Assembly: GCA_016787085.1 (NCBI GenBank)
Contig: JAEUVJ010000053.1
Location: 124,001-188,000, forward strand
DNA: 64,000 bases
Reading direction: 5' to 3'
From: Chitinophagaceae bacterium
GTDB lineage: Bacteria; Bacteroidota; Bacteroidia; Chitinophagales; Chitinophagaceae
Positions within the stretch are counted from its first letter, which is position 1. Each line of letters starts with the position of its first letter. The translations under genes and the position numbers were made by a program. The notes under the pieces are model-generated. The model was not told the origin of the DNA. It did not search any database and was given only the letters and a program-made list of their open reading frames with translations. This document shows, piece after piece, positions 52,185-63,411 of the stretch.

Positions 52185-54416
52185 ATGGAAGTAACCGTTA
52201 AAACAGCGCAGCAACTCCGTCTTACCGAAGAAGAATTTGAACTGATAAAACAAAAGCTTGGCCGCACCCCGAACTTCAACGAGCTATGTGCTTTTTCCGG
52301 CATGTGGAGTGAACATTGCAGTTACAAGAATTCGATCAAATGGCTGAAAACCCTGCCGAGAGAAGGGGACAGGATGCTGGTAAAAGCGGGTGAGGAAAAT
52401 GCTGGTTTGATGGATATCGGTGATGGACTCGGGGTTGTATTCAAAATCGAATCACACAATCACCCTTCGGCTATCGAGCCGTTCCAGGGTGCTGCTACCG
52501 GAGTAGGAGGGATACATAGGGATATTTTCACGATGGGGGCAAGGCCTATTGCGGCTTTGAACTCACTACGTTTTGGAAAATTGGAGGAAGATAAAACACA
52601 GCACCTCTTATCTGGCGTTGTGCATGGCATCGGCCATTATGGAAATTGCTTTGGGGTGCCAACCGTAGGCGGCGAAATATACTTTGATCAATGTTATCAT
52701 ACCAATCCGTTGGTAAATGCCATGAGCGTAGGTATTGTCAAAGCCGGTGAGACTATTTCAGCTACAGCGAAAGGCAAAGGCAATCCTGTAATGTTCGTGG
52801 GTAGCGCTACAGGTAAGGATGGCATTGGCGGCGCTTCATTTGCTTCGGCTGATATTACGGAAGAAAGCGCCCAGGACCTGCCTGCGGTTCAGGTAGGCGA
52901 CCCTTTCCAGGAAAAGAAACTATTGGAAGCATGCCTGGAAGTGATACAAACCGGCGCAGTGGTGGGCATGCAGGACATGGGGGCGGCAGGGATTATCTGC
53001 TCCACTTCTGAGATGAGTGCAAAAGGCGAAGTAGGTATGCGGATAGATCTGGATAAGGTGCCTACCCGCCAGAAGAATATGAAAGCATGGGAACTTCTTC
53101 TTAGCGAAAGCCAGGAAAGAATGCTGCTGGTGGCTGAGAAAGGAAGAGAGCAGGAAGTACAAAAGGTTTTTGATAAATGGGACCTGCCGTGTTCTGTGAT
53201 AGGCGAAGTGACAGATGATGGTATGCTGAACTTTTATATGCACGGAGAACTGGAAGCTTCCCTTCCGGCACATGATCTTGTATTAGGTGGCGGCGCACCG
53301 CAATATGAGAGAGCATATCGTGAACCCGCCTACTTTGCGGAGATCAAAAAATTCGATCCGTCAAAGGTGGAAGTGCCGGGGAATTTTAAGATCATAGCTG
53401 AGCAGATCATTCAACTGCCTTCTATTGCCTCCAAGCGCTGGATATATACCCAATACGACAGTATGGTAGGTACGGTGAATTCATCTACTAATCTTCCTTC
53501 CGACGCATCGGTAGTAGTGGTGAAAGGTACAAAGAAGGGGATCGCAGTCACAACAGATTGCAATAGCCGGTATGTATTTGCCGATCCGTTTAAAGGAGCC
53601 ATGATCGCTGTGAGTGAAGCGGCCCGGAATATCGTTTGCAGCGGCGGGTTGCCCTTAGGTGTGACCAACTGCCTGAATTTTGGTAATCCGTATGATCCGG
53701 AAGTGTATTACCAGTTTGTACATGCGGTAAAAGGCATGGGAGAAGCGTGTAAAAGATTTGATACACCGGTTACGGGAGGCAATGTTAGCTTTTATAACCA
53801 AAATCCCGACGGCCCGGTCAATCCGACACCTACCATCGGTATGGTAGGCCTGCTGGAGGATATCAATAACAAAATGACATTAGATTATAAGAATGAAGGC
53901 GACGTGCTCTATGTATTGGGCACAATGACCAATGATATCAGTGGCTCTGAATATTTGCACAACATTACGGGAGTGAAATATTCTCCGGCTCCTTATTTTG
54001 ATCTGGAGGAAGAATATATCCTGCAACAAAAGATACGTCAGCTGATCGATGAAAGATTGATATTGTCAGCGCATGACGTCAGTGAAGGCGGTTTGTTCGT
54101 TACCCTGTGCGAAAGCGGTTTTAGCAGGGAACTTGGTTTTTCTGTTATAAGCAATAATAGCTGTCGTAAGGATGCCTGGTTATTTGGTGAAGGGCAAAGT
54201 CGTGTGCTGGTGAGTGTGGAACTGGAACGGGTAAAGGAGTTTGAAGCGGCGCTTGGCGATCTCCCATTTGAGAAGATCGGTGTGGTAACAACAGGTGAGG
54301 TAGTGATAGATGGAGACTTCTGGGGAACGATTGACTGGTGGAAAGAAGAATATGATACTGCCATAGAAAATTACCTTTCAAAAGAAACAGCAGGCTCTGC
54401 ATTAAGCGCTATTTGA
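52185..54416 (+). CDS. purL: Phosphoribosylformylglycinamidine synthase, PurL subunit
   Basis: 743 aa from ATG 52185 (the frame back to 52131 overlaps the promoter). Small-type PurL (needs separate PurQ and PurS): NFNELCAFSGMWSEHCSYKNSIKWLK with the catalytic His, HNHPSAIEPFQGAATGVGGIHRDIFTMGARPIA, GKDGIGGASFAS, MQDMGAAGIICSTSEM and SVSEGGLF-like AHDVSEGGLFVTLCE near 640. Fourth step of purine synthesis (FGAR to FGAM). No glutaminase domain here, so the amidotransferase is elsewhere. Runs with 5 nt spacing into the small gene and hldD. Confidence 0.95.
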   Translation: MEVTVKTAQQLRLTEEEFELIKQKLGRTPNFNELCAFSGMWSEHCSYKNSIKWLKTLPREGDRMLVKAGEENAGLMDIGDGLGVVFKIESHNHPSAIEPFQGAATGVGGIHRDIFTMGARPIAALNSLRFGKLEEDKTQHLLSGVVHGIGHYGNCFGVPTVGGEIYFDQCYHTNPLVNAMSVGIVKAGETISATAKGKGNPVMFVGSATGKDGIGGASFASADITEESAQDLPAVQVGDPFQEKKLLEACLEVIQTGAVVGMQDMGAAGIICSTSEMSAKGEVGMRIDLDKVPTRQKNMKAWELLLSESQERMLLVAEKGREQEVQKVFDKWDLPCSVIGEVTDDGMLNFYMHGELEASLPAHDLVLGGGAPQYERAYREPAYFAEIKKFDPSKVEVPGNFKIIAEQIIQLPSIASKRWIYTQYDSMVGTVNSSTNLPSDASVVVVKGTKKGIAVTTDCNSRYVFADPFKGAMIAVSEAARNIVCSGGLPLGVTNCLNFGNPYDPEVYYQFVHAVKGMGEACKRFDTPVTGGNVSFYNQNPDGPVNPTPTIGMVGLLEDINNKMTLDYKNEGDVLYVLGTMTNDISGSEYLHNITGVKYSPAPYFDLEEEYILQQKIRQLIDERLILSAHDVSEGGLFVTLCESGFSRELGFSVISNNSCRKDAWLFGEGQSRVLVSVELERVKEFEAALGDLPFEKIGVVTTGEVVIDGDFWGTIDWWKEEYDTAIENYLSKETAGSALSAI

Positions 54417-54421
54417 TCCAC

Positions 54422-54637
54422 ATGAAGAATTTCCTGGATGAATTCATTGATTTTATTACGGGCGGCTTCTTCAACTATTTAGGGGCTGCAGCCCGGATAT
54501 TATTCACCAAAGAGAAATTCTCTGTATTGGTCAAGGAAAAGCAAAGCAACCACACAGGCATGCTGGTCATGAGTAGTATTCTTTTCGGCTTATTTCTTTG
54601 GATCAAACTTTCTGTACAAACCCGATCTTTTGCATGA
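54422..54637 (+). CDS. Small membrane protein, coupled to hldD
   Basis: 71 aa from ATG 54422, five nt after purL stop. One clear hydrophobic span near the C-terminus (MLVMSSILFGLFLWIKLSV) and an amphipathic N-terminus (KNFLDEFIDFITGGFFNYLGAAARILF). Its stop overlaps the hldD start in ATGA, which argues for translational coupling and against a chance ORF. Function unknown. Confidence 0.65.
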   Translation: MKNFLDEFIDFITGGFFNYLGAAARILFTKEKFSVLVKEKQSNHTGMLVMSSILFGLFLWIKLSVQTRSFA

Positions 54638-55635
54638 ATAAACAATCGGCCATATTGGTCACTGGTGCTGCCGGGTTCATTGGCAGTTGCATGGTGGGAT
54701 ACCTGAATAAAAAAGGGTACTCCAATATCATTATCTGCGATGATTTCAGCCGGGAGGATAAATTGAACAATTACAGTAACAAGAAGTACCATGTACTCGT
54801 GGAAAGGGAAGAGCTGTTTGAATGGCTGGCAAAGCACGATATACGAATTGATTTTGTTTTTCACTTAGGCGCCCGGACAGATACTACCGAGTTTGACTAT
54901 TCCATTCATGAAAGACTGAACGTGGAATATTCCAAACAGATATGGAAGTATTGTACTGAAAAGAATATACCGCTGGTGTATGCCTCATCTGCTGCCACCT
55001 ACGGAGGAGGAGAATTCGGTTACTCCGATTCGCATGAGATACTGGATAAGCTGAAGCCTTTGAATCCTTACGGTGTTTCCAAGAATGAATTTGATAAATG
55101 GGCCCTTCGACAGGCTCAGGACAAGCAACCTCCTTTCTGGGCCGGATTGAAATTTTTCAATGTGTATGGCCCGAACGAATATCACAAAGGCAGGATGGCC
55201 AGCGTGATCTTTCATGCATTTAACCAGATACAGGAAAAAGGAAAGGTAAGATTGTTCCGCTCTCACCGGCCTGATTTCAAAGATGGCGAGCAGCTTAGGG
55301 ATTTTATTTATGTAAATGATGTTGTGGCCGTTTGCTACTGGCTTATGGAAAAATGCAGCCGCGGTGAAGCGCCTGCCTCTGGTCTTTATAACCTGGGAAC
55401 CGGTAAAGCCAGAACGTTTAATGACCAGGTCACAGCTATTTTTAAAGCGCTGAAAAAAGAAGTGAATATTGAATACTTCGATACGCCTGTGGATATCCGT
55501 GATAAATACCAATATTTTACCGAAGCGGATATGGATAAATTAAGAAAGGCCGGATACAAAGAAGAGTTCTGGTCTCTGGAAAAAGGAGTGGAAGATTATG
55601 TAAAGAATTTCCTGGTCGGGCATTCCTACTATTAA
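54634..55635 (+). CDS. hldD: ADP-L-glycero-D-manno-heptose 6-epimerase
   Basis: 333 aa from ATG 54634. Short-chain reductase fold: VTGAAGFIGSCMVGYL (NADP site), HLGARTDTTEFD, YGVSKNEFDKWAL (catalytic YxxxK), FFNVYGPNEYHKGRMASVIFHAF, EQLRDFIYVNDV. Last step in ADP-heptose synthesis for lipopolysaccharide. An insert ALRQAQDKQ after the YxxxK helix is encoded by a REP-type palindrome (55103-55126). Product is full length and all motifs are intact. Confidence 0.93.
   Translation: MNKQSAILVTGAAGFIGSCMVGYLNKKGYSNIIICDDFSREDKLNNYSNKKYHVLVEREELFEWLAKHDIRIDFVFHLGARTDTTEFDYSIHERLNVEYSKQIWKYCTEKNIPLVYASSAATYGGGEFGYSDSHEILDKLKPLNPYGVSKNEFDKWALRQAQDKQPPFWAGLKFFNVYGPNEYHKGRMASVIFHAFNQIQEKGKVRLFRSHRPDFKDGEQLRDFIYVNDVVAVCYWLMEKCSRGEAPASGLYNLGTGKARTFNDQVTAIFKALKKEVNIEYFDTPVDIRDKYQYFTEADMDKLRKAGYKEEFWSLEKGVEDYVKNFLVGHSYY
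55103..55126 (+). repeat. REP-type CTTCGACAGGCTCAGG element in hldD
   Basis: 24 bp from GGCCCTTCGACAGGCTCAGG region, a widely scattered intergenic repeat whose translations read RQAQDK on one strand and LSLSKG on the other. Here it is inside hldD in frame, giving RQAQDK just after the YGVSKNEFDKWAL helix. Confidence 0.65.
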
Positions 55636-55941
55636 AATATTTTAAAGGCCGCCGCAACAGAGTAAACCAGGATAAATTCTTACTATTTTTCCCGATATAC
55701 CGGCAAAGATCTAAATGATATGTTGAAATCAAAAGGGCATCCTGCTTTTGGCAAGATACCCTTTCTCCGTTTTCGAAAAATCACAATGGATAGGTCAGGG
55801 AATATATTATCTGCATGGTTTGTCTTCTGTAAATTGATATACGGCGTTAAGGTTCTTCGGGATTTTCGGTTCGGTAATAATTCTTTATCATTTATCAGCA
55901 CAGTTTTCCACAACGTATCTTTACAAAAAATCATTTAACGT
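55636..55941. other. 306-nt spacer between hldD and proC
   Basis: No convincing gene. A 72-codon frame (55720-55938) has no homology-like features. A TATCTTTA at 55916-55923 may be the proC promoter -7 element (weak). No hairpin of note. Confidence 0.5.
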
Positions 55942-56736
55942 ATGGGCAGAAAGATCGCCATTATAGGGGGCGGGAACCTTGGAACGGCCATTGCAGAAGG
56001 GTTATTGAAAAGTAAATTCAGCAAGGCTGCAGAACTGACTGTGACCAAAAGAAATACTGCCACGCTCAGGCCGCTGGCAGATAAAGGAGTGAAGATAACC
56101 GCGGATAACCAGGCAGCCGTTAAAGATGCAGATGTGATCATGCTGGCCGTAAAGCCATACCAGGTATCGGAAGTGTTGGGTGCAGTAAAAAAAGAGTTAT
56201 CCGGGAAGAAGATACTGATCTCGGTTGTCACAGGGGTCACTATTGCAGATATGGAAACAGTAGTGGGGAAGAAGGTGCCGTTATTCCGGGCTATGCCCAA
56301 TACGGCTATTGCTATTCAGGAAAGCATGACCTGTATCTCCAGTAAAGATGCTGAAGCGGCCGATGTAAAATACGTGAATGAGCTATTTGGTAAACTAGGC
56401 AAAGTCGTGACCATTGATGAGAAACTGATGGAAGCCTCTACCATTCTTGGCGCCTGTGGCACGGCGTATGCGATGCGATATATCAGGGCCAATATTCAGG
56501 GTGGGATCGAAATTGGATTTGATGCTCCAACGGCTTCATTGATCGCAGCGCAAACGGTGAAAGGGGCCGCGGAGTTATTACTTCAAAAAGGATCGCATCC
56601 GGAACAGGAGATAGATAAGGTGACCACTCCCAAAGGCTGTACGATTGCCGGGCTGAATGAAATGGAACACCAGGGATTCAGTTCTTCATTAATACGGGGG
56701 ATCGTGGCAAGCTATAAGAAGATTGCGAAGGATTGA
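55942..56736 (+). CDS. proC: Pyrroline-5-carboxylate reductase
   Basis: 264 aa, usual length. Rossmann GGGNLGTAIAEGL, then ADVIMLAVKPYQVSEVLG, RAMPNTAIAIQESMTCIS, and the C-terminal dimer domain with LGACGTAYAMRYIRANIQGGIEIGF and TTPKGCTIAGLNEMEHQGF. Last step of proline synthesis, cytosolic, using NAD(P)H. Confidence 0.95.
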   Translation: MGRKIAIIGGGNLGTAIAEGLLKSKFSKAAELTVTKRNTATLRPLADKGVKITADNQAAVKDADVIMLAVKPYQVSEVLGAVKKELSGKKILISVVTGVTIADMETVVGKKVPLFRAMPNTAIAIQESMTCISSKDAEAADVKYVNELFGKLGKVVTIDEKLMEASTILGACGTAYAMRYIRANIQGGIEIGFDAPTASLIAAQTVKGAAELLLQKGSHPEQEIDKVTTPKGCTIAGLNEMEHQGFSSSLIRGIVASYKKIAKD

Positions 56737-56825
56737 ACAAATACTTGTGCTAAACTTGTTCAGTATATCAGTATAAATGCTACTTACATGGTATTGATTT
56801 TTTAACAAGAAGCTATATTAGTTAT

Positions 56826-58106
56826 TTAAAGCTGTTTATACACTACCCCTCCCTTCATCACAAACACCACTTTGCCGAATACCTTGGCATCTTTCAGCGG
56901 ATCGCCATCCACCGCTACTATATCGGCGAGTTTGTTCACTTCAATACTGCCGAGTTTATCTTTTTCTCCCAGCAGGTCGGCTGCATGGATCGTGGCTGAT
57001 TTAATAGCATCCATCGGTTTCATACCTGCTTCGATCATGTAAGTAAATTCCAGCCAGTTGAGCCCATGCTTATATACACCGGCATCCGTACCAAAAGCGA
57101 TCTTCACCCCCGCCTTGTAGGCTTTGGCAAATGTGTTTTGAATCTGGGGACCTATCTCCAATGCTTTGGGAGTGACCAATGCGGGGTAGTAACCGGGGAT
57201 CTTAGCCGAATCACCCACTGATCTTCCGGCTGTAATGGTAGGTACATACCAGGTACCATACTGTTTGAAAAGGGCAATCGCCTCATCGTCCATAAAAGTG
57301 CCGTGTTCAATTGAATTGACCCCGGCTCTCACCGCCCTTTTCATTCCTTCGGTGCCGTGTGCATGTACTGCCACTTTAAATCCATAGTCTTTTGCCGTTT
57401 GAACAATAGCCACCAGTTCATCTTCAAAAAACTGGGGGTTCTTACCACTTTTGGCAACGCTTAGTACACCGCCGGTAGCGGTAATTTTTATCAGATCAGA
57501 GCCGTCTTTATATCGTTGCCTCACTGCTTTGCGGCATTCATCGGGTCCGTTAGCTACACCTTCCCTGGCGCCGGGGTCGCCTTGCAGGTCCTTCCTGTAC
57601 CCATTGGTGGGGTCGGCATGGCCGCCGGTGGTAGCTATGGATTTTCCTGCGGTAAATATTCTTGGGCCAGTGATCAGGCCTTTGCTGATCGCATTACGGA
57701 GCGAAATATTCACGCCGCTACCTCCCAGGTCCCTTACGGAGGTAAAACCTGTCTTCAGCGTGGTATCGGCAAACTTTACAGACATATAGGCGTAGTCAGC
57801 CGGGTTCAGGGTAAAGGTTTCCATATAGCGGCTGGGGCTGGTCTCATGCTCCATGTGCACATGCATATCAATCCAGCCGGGGGTAACTGTCTTTGTTTTC
57901 AGGTCAATCACTTTGTCGTTGGTTCCAGGCCTGGCATATCCATTCTCTACGGAGACGATCTTGTCTTTTTCGACAACGATGGTCATGTTCTTCCGGGGCT
58001 CGTCCGCTATACCATCAATGAGGGCACCGCACCAGATATAGGTCTTCTGAGAAAATCCGTTCAGCAGAAACAATGCAAGCAGGAGGAGAAGGGTGATCTT
58101 TTTCAT
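56826..58106 (-). CDS. Exported amidohydrolase, imidazolonepropionase/Xaa-Pro-dipeptidase-like
   Basis: 426 aa; signal peptide [17 protein letters not shown]. Metal-dependent hydrolase with [15 protein letters not shown] (HxH), [14 protein letters not shown] (carboxylated Lys), [16 protein letters not shown] (His), [12 protein letters not shown] (His) and [13 protein letters not shown] (Asp). Best fit is the group of secreted amidohydrolases that act on N-acyl amino acids or Xaa-Pro dipeptides in Bacteroidota. Too divergent to name hutI, and it is not near the histidine genes. Confidence 0.88.
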   Translation of the reverse strand: MKKITLLLLLALFLLNGFSQKTYIWCGALIDGIADEPRKNMTIVVEKDKIVSVENGYARPGTNDKVIDLKTKTVTPGWIDMHVHMEHETSPSRYMETFTLNPADYAYMSVKFADTTLKTGFTSVRDLGGSGVNISLRNAISKGLITGPRIFTAGKSIATTGGHADPTNGYRKDLQGDPGAREGVANGPDECRKAVRQRYKDGSDLIKITATGGVLSVAKSGKNPQFFEDELVAIVQTAKDYGFKVAVHAHGTEGMKRAVRAGVNSIEHGTFMDDEAIALFKQYGTWYVPTITAGRSVGDSAKIPGYYPALVTPKALEIGPQIQNTFAKAYKAGVKIAFGTDAGVYKHGLNWLEFTYMIEAGMKPMDAIKSATIHAADLLGEKDKLGSIEVNKLADIVAVDGDPLKDAKVFGKVVFVMKGGVVYKQL

Positions 58107-58162
58107 TAACTCTAAATATTTTCAAATAAAAATACCTGTTTTTTCCACAAAGAATAACCGGA

Positions 58163-58194
58163 TTTCAATAGCCGCAAAAATTCCTGTAGCTTTG
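58163..58194 (+). promoter_or_regulatory. Promoter of pyrG
   Basis: TAGCTTTG (58187-58194) matches TAnnTTTG, with TTTC 20 nt upstream. Gives a leader of about 178 nt. Confidence 0.6.
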
Positions 58195-58372
58195 CATGAC
58201 CTCCCGGAAATTCTTTGTTTTTCTCTTATCCTTACACCGAGTATCCGATTGGTCAAATGGGTGGGGTTTCTAATGTTTCACTGAGTTTATTGATTTTTTG
58301 GAAAGCATTTCAGCACAGGTAATACGTTATTGCCGGGCAATTTGCTTTTATTGTTTTTACATAAAAAACTGA

Positions 58373-60028
<1,656 letters not shown>

Positions 60029-60129
60029 TAGCTGTTGGCCGCTGTTTAACGGTTTTGAGTTCACCTTCAGGTGTGGTAAGCCGGCGATTTGGGTAACCAG
60101 AAACCAGCGACCTGAAACCAGAAACCCGC

Positions 60130-60137
60130 TATCTTTG
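60130..60137 (+). promoter_or_regulatory. Promoter -7 element for yidC
   Basis: TATCTTTG matches TAnnTTTG, 24 nt before the ATG at 60161. The stretch just upstream repeats the words CCAGAAACCAG and CCTGAAACCAG. Confidence 0.55.
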
Positions 60138-60160
60138 CGGTCTTTAAATTTTAACCTCTC

Positions 60161-62002
60161 ATGAAGTTTGACCGGAATACCGTTCTAGGGTTTGTAGTCC
60201 TGGCATTATTGTTTTTTGGCTATTTCTATTACACCAATAAAGAACAATCGCTGTTTCGTAAAGAGCAGGCGAGGCTGGATTCAATTGCGAATGCGCAGAA
60301 GCCAAAACAAGATACGCTGGCAGTAAAGAAAGATTCTGCAAGGGCTGATTCAACTGACAAGATCGTAAAAGCCGGGAATTTCAAAGATGCGGTCAATGGA
60401 ACCGAACAAATTGTGACTGTTAAGACCAATGTTTTTACGATAGCTTTTACAAATAAGGGGGGACAGCCAAAATGGATCGAGCTGAATCATTTCAAAAGCA
60501 TGGACAGTGGGAGGGTAAGGCTGGCCGCATCCGATTTTGATAAGATCGGTTATACGGTCAATACCGGGCCCGGGCAAATTCAGCAAACCTCCAACCTTTA
60601 CTTTCAGCCGGGCGTGATGACGAAAAATGCTGATGGTACTACTGCTGTCTCTTTTGTACTGGCATCTTCCGATAGTGCATCTGCTGCTTCAGTTATACAT
60701 GAGTTTGTCGTAAAGCCTGATGACTACATGATTGACTTTGGCGTGAAACTAAAAGGCGCAGATAAATTGCTCAGCCAGGGCATTATGAACCTCTCCTGGC
60801 AATATGCCGCTGCACAGCAGGAACCATCTGTATCATACGAAAAACAGAACACACAGATCGGTTATATAGAGGACGGTGAATTTGATTATCACACTGTCGG
60901 CAACCGGAGCGATAAAGAGTGGGATGAATCAGTGAAATGGGTGGGTATCCGCCAGCGTTTTTTTACCAGTTTTCTTGTTGCGAAAGATAAGTTCTCTTCT
61001 GGCAATATGGAATGGTCTGTTCCACCGGATGAAAAGAAGACCATTGTGCAGGCCACCACACAAATGCGTGTACCGGTGGCGGTAGCTTCTGAAGCAAGCG
61101 TTGCCTTTAGTTTGTATTATGGCCCATCTGATTATCATCTTCTCCGGAAGTATGACCAGCAGTTCGATAAACTGGTCAACCTGGGCCAGGGTATGTATGC
61201 TTTTGTAAGACCTCTGAACAAATTCATTATTGTACCCATATTCGATTTCCTGAAAGGATTGACCGGTAATATGGGTATTGCTATTTTGTTGCTCACCGTT
61301 TTCATCCGCCTGATCACTTCTCCATTGATGTATCCCGGTTACAGGACCAGCGCCCAGATGAAAATATTAAGACCTGACCTGGCAAAACTGAAAGAGAAAT
61401 TTCCGGATCAGCAGCAATATGCCATGGAGCAAATGAAATTCATGCGGGAGGCAGGGGTGAACCAGTTTGCAGGGTGTATCCCCAGTTTGCTGCAGATACC
61501 AATCTTCTTTGCCCTGTTCAGCTTCTTCAATGCGGAAACCAGTTTAAGGGGCGCTGAATTTTTGTGGTCTGCTGATCTTTCTGCTTTTGATGATCCTATA
61601 AAATTCGGGTTTAGTATCCCTCTGCTGGGAAGTCATTTGAGTCTTTTCAATATTACAGCGGTAATAACCAGCTTTCTGATCTCTTTGTACAGCATGAGTA
61701 TGACGCCGGACCAAAGTAACCCGGTGCTCAAATATATGCCGTATATCTTCCCGGTATTCCTGCTTTTCTTTTTCAATAGCCTTCCTTCGGCACTGACATG
61801 GTATTATACTGTTTCCAACCTGATCACTTTGGGCCTTCAGTTTGTGATCCAGAATTATATTATCAACCATGATAAATTAGTAGCCAGGATCGAGGCTAAC
61901 CGCAAGAAACCGAAAACAAAATCCAAGTGGCAGGAGAGGCTGGAGCAGATGCAGGAGCAGCAGAAAAAGATGAAAGAGACGCAGCAAAAAGGTAAAAGGT
62001 AA
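60161..62002 (+). CDS. yidC: Membrane protein insertase YidC
   Basis: 613 aa. N-terminal anchor (VLGFVVLALLFFGYFYY), periplasmic P1 domain (about 60-360), then the conserved five-span core with GNMGIAILLLTVFIRLITSPLMYPGYRTSAQMKILRPDLAKLKEKF (hydrophilic groove Arg) and FAGCIPSLLQIPIFFALFSFFN, ALTWYYTVSNLITLGLQFVIQNY. C-terminal tail is a basic Gln-rich coil (QMQEQQKKMKETQQKGKR). Inserts and folds inner-membrane proteins with or without Sec. Followed by a terminator. Confidence 0.96.
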   Translation: MKFDRNTVLGFVVLALLFFGYFYYTNKEQSLFRKEQARLDSIANAQKPKQDTLAVKKDSARADSTDKIVKAGNFKDAVNGTEQIVTVKTNVFTIAFTNKGGQPKWIELNHFKSMDSGRVRLAASDFDKIGYTVNTGPGQIQQTSNLYFQPGVMTKNADGTTAVSFVLASSDSASAASVIHEFVVKPDDYMIDFGVKLKGADKLLSQGIMNLSWQYAAAQQEPSVSYEKQNTQIGYIEDGEFDYHTVGNRSDKEWDESVKWVGIRQRFFTSFLVAKDKFSSGNMEWSVPPDEKKTIVQATTQMRVPVAVASEASVAFSLYYGPSDYHLLRKYDQQFDKLVNLGQGMYAFVRPLNKFIIVPIFDFLKGLTGNMGIAILLLTVFIRLITSPLMYPGYRTSAQMKILRPDLAKLKEKFPDQQQYAMEQMKFMREAGVNQFAGCIPSLLQIPIFFALFSFFNAETSLRGAEFLWSADLSAFDDPIKFGFSIPLLGSHLSLFNITAVITSFLISLYSMSMTPDQSNPVLKYMPYIFPVFLLFFFNSLPSALTWYYTVSNLITLGLQFVIQNYIINHDKLVARIEANRKKPKTKSKWQERLEQMQEQQKKMKETQQKGKR

Positions 62003-62025
62003 TTTGGTTAAAATATTGGTAAGGA

Positions 62026-62061
62026 AAATCTGTCCCGCTCACAGGCAGGACAGATTTTTTT
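62026..62061 (+). terminator. Terminator after yidC
   Basis: AAATCTGTCC (62026-62035) and GGACAGATTT (62048-62057), with a GC-rich 12-nt loop, followed by TTTT. Confidence 0.88.
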
Positions 62062-62122
62062 GTTACGCAACTTATTGGCTAAATTGGCACGTCTTTTTAT
62101 TACTTATCAGCAGGATTAAAAC

Positions 62123-62788
62123 ATGGGAAAGATAAACAACATAGCGGTCGTGCTTCTTGGGCTGGTTTCTTCTTTTAACGCCGTTGGTCAGAAGAAACTG
62201 ACAGAAGCGACTATTTCTTATGATATCGTCATCAATACCAGCAATACAGTCCCTCAGGCAGCTGACCTGCTTGACGGGGCAACCAGTGTGGTTTACCTGA
62301 AAGGCAATTCCAGCCGGTCTGAGATGATCAGTTCTTTAGGTACGCAATCCACGATTGTGGATGGCAAGACGGGTAATGTCACCATTCTGAAAGATTATGG
62401 GGAGCAGAAGTACATGATCACGATGACGCCGGAGAATTGGAAAGCCTCCAACAAGAAATATGAGGGTATTACGTTCACTTACGAAAATGAATTTAAGACC
62501 ATTGCCGGTTATAATTGCCAGAAAGCTGTAGGCAAACTTACAGACGGCAGTACTTTCACTGTGTATTTTACAAAGGATCTGATCCCTGTGAACAAGGACT
62601 TCCAATATCTGAACAAGAATCTTCCCGGTCTCGCTATGCAATACGAGGCTACACTCGGTAAATTAAAAGTTACTTATACTGTGTCTTCTGTCAACCTGAA
62701 TTTAGTGCCTACAGCAAAATTTGACCTGCCTAAATCTGGCTACAGGGTGATGACTTACGAAGAAAGTGTGGGAACAGGCGGAAATTAG
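62123..62788 (+). CDS. Exported GLPGLI/DUF4412-like protein
   Basis: 221 aa; signal peptide IAVVLLGLVSSFNAVGQ. EATISYDIVINTS opening, then FTYENEFKTIAGYNCQKAVGKLTDGSTFTVYFTKDLIPVNKDFQYLNKNLPGLAMQYEA, whose LPGLA and KTIAGYNCQKA blocks match the GLPGLI-type proteins of Bacteroidota. Beta-rich and probably periplasmic or outer-membrane associated; function unknown. The last 4 nt overlap the 3' end of the convergent small gene. Confidence 0.78.
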   Translation: MGKINNIAVVLLGLVSSFNAVGQKKLTEATISYDIVINTSNTVPQAADLLDGATSVVYLKGNSSRSEMISSLGTQSTIVDGKTGNVTILKDYGEQKYMITMTPENWKASNKKYEGITFTYENEFKTIAGYNCQKAVGKLTDGSTFTVYFTKDLIPVNKDFQYLNKNLPGLAMQYEATLGKLKVTYTVSSVNLNLVPTAKFDLPKSGYRVMTYEESVGTGGN

Positions 62789-63147
62789 CGGCGGGTAGCC
62801 TCATTAGGATTGAAGACGACCTTATTATTAAGAACCACCTTCTTTTTAAGCGGAACTATATAAGTCGTATTTCCTTTTTGATAGCTAGCGACAGTATTAA
62901 GTGTAATAAAGCTGCTGTTCTGTGTATTGATTACCTGGCTACCGCGAAAATTATATCCTGAGTGTAAAGAGAATGTACCGGGTTTGGTGATGGTTTTGCC
63001 TGAAAGCAGTGATTTTTTTACAGGTTTGGTATGTGTGGATTTGCCATCGCCTAATGTTGCAAAGGCAACCGCACCTACCGCCATCATTATAATGAGGGCT
63101 ACAGTTCCGCGGAACGCTTTTAACAATATTGAAGAGTTAGTTTTCAC
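62785..63147 (-). CDS. Small exported basic protein
   Basis: 120 aa from GTG 63147. A hydrophobic N-terminal span (ALIIMMAVGAVAFA) is followed by THTKPVKKSLLSGKTITKPGTFSLHSGYNFRG and ends KKKVVLNNKVVFNPNEATRR. No family recognised. A weak TAAATTTG promoter element (complement of 63155-63162) lies just upstream, leaving almost no leader. Confidence 0.55.
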   Translation of the reverse strand: MKTNSSILLKAFRGTVALIIMMAVGAVAFATLGDGKSTHTKPVKKSLLSGKTITKPGTFSLHSGYNFRGSQVINTQNSSFITLNTVASYQKGNTTYIVPLKKKVVLNNKVVFNPNEATRR

Positions 63148-63154
63148 TGCTCTG

Positions 63155-63162
63155 CAAATTTA
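63155..63162 (-). promoter_or_regulatory. Possible -7 element for small basic protein
   Basis: TAAATTTG on the minus strand (complement of 63155-63162) matches TAnnTTTG, 8 nt before the GTG start. Confidence 0.45.
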
Positions 63163-63411
63163 ACAATAAAAGAGGGATTAAATAAAACCGTTTATCCAGA
63201 ATTTTAATACTTATTTAACGGCGCTCATCCGAAATTGTTACACAATCGGCAAAAAAAACTTCTCTATTTTGCACATCTGGGGAAAATTACCTGCTGGAAT
63301 TACCCTTTTATTTCGGTTAACTTGTTGATTATAATCGGCTTTTCATCGGAGTCAAATACCAGTTCTTTTTTTGTGCATTAGTCAGTAACTTACTAAAACT
63401 AACCCTCATTC

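Noticed and set aside
55720..55938. 72-codon open frame between hldD and proC
   Set aside because: No recognisable motif, spans the probable proC promoter, and codons do not look like those of the neighbours.
56826..58106. hutI (imidazolonepropionase)
   Set aside because: It has a signal peptide, the motif set of secreted amidohydrolases, and lies 47 kb from the histidine cluster.
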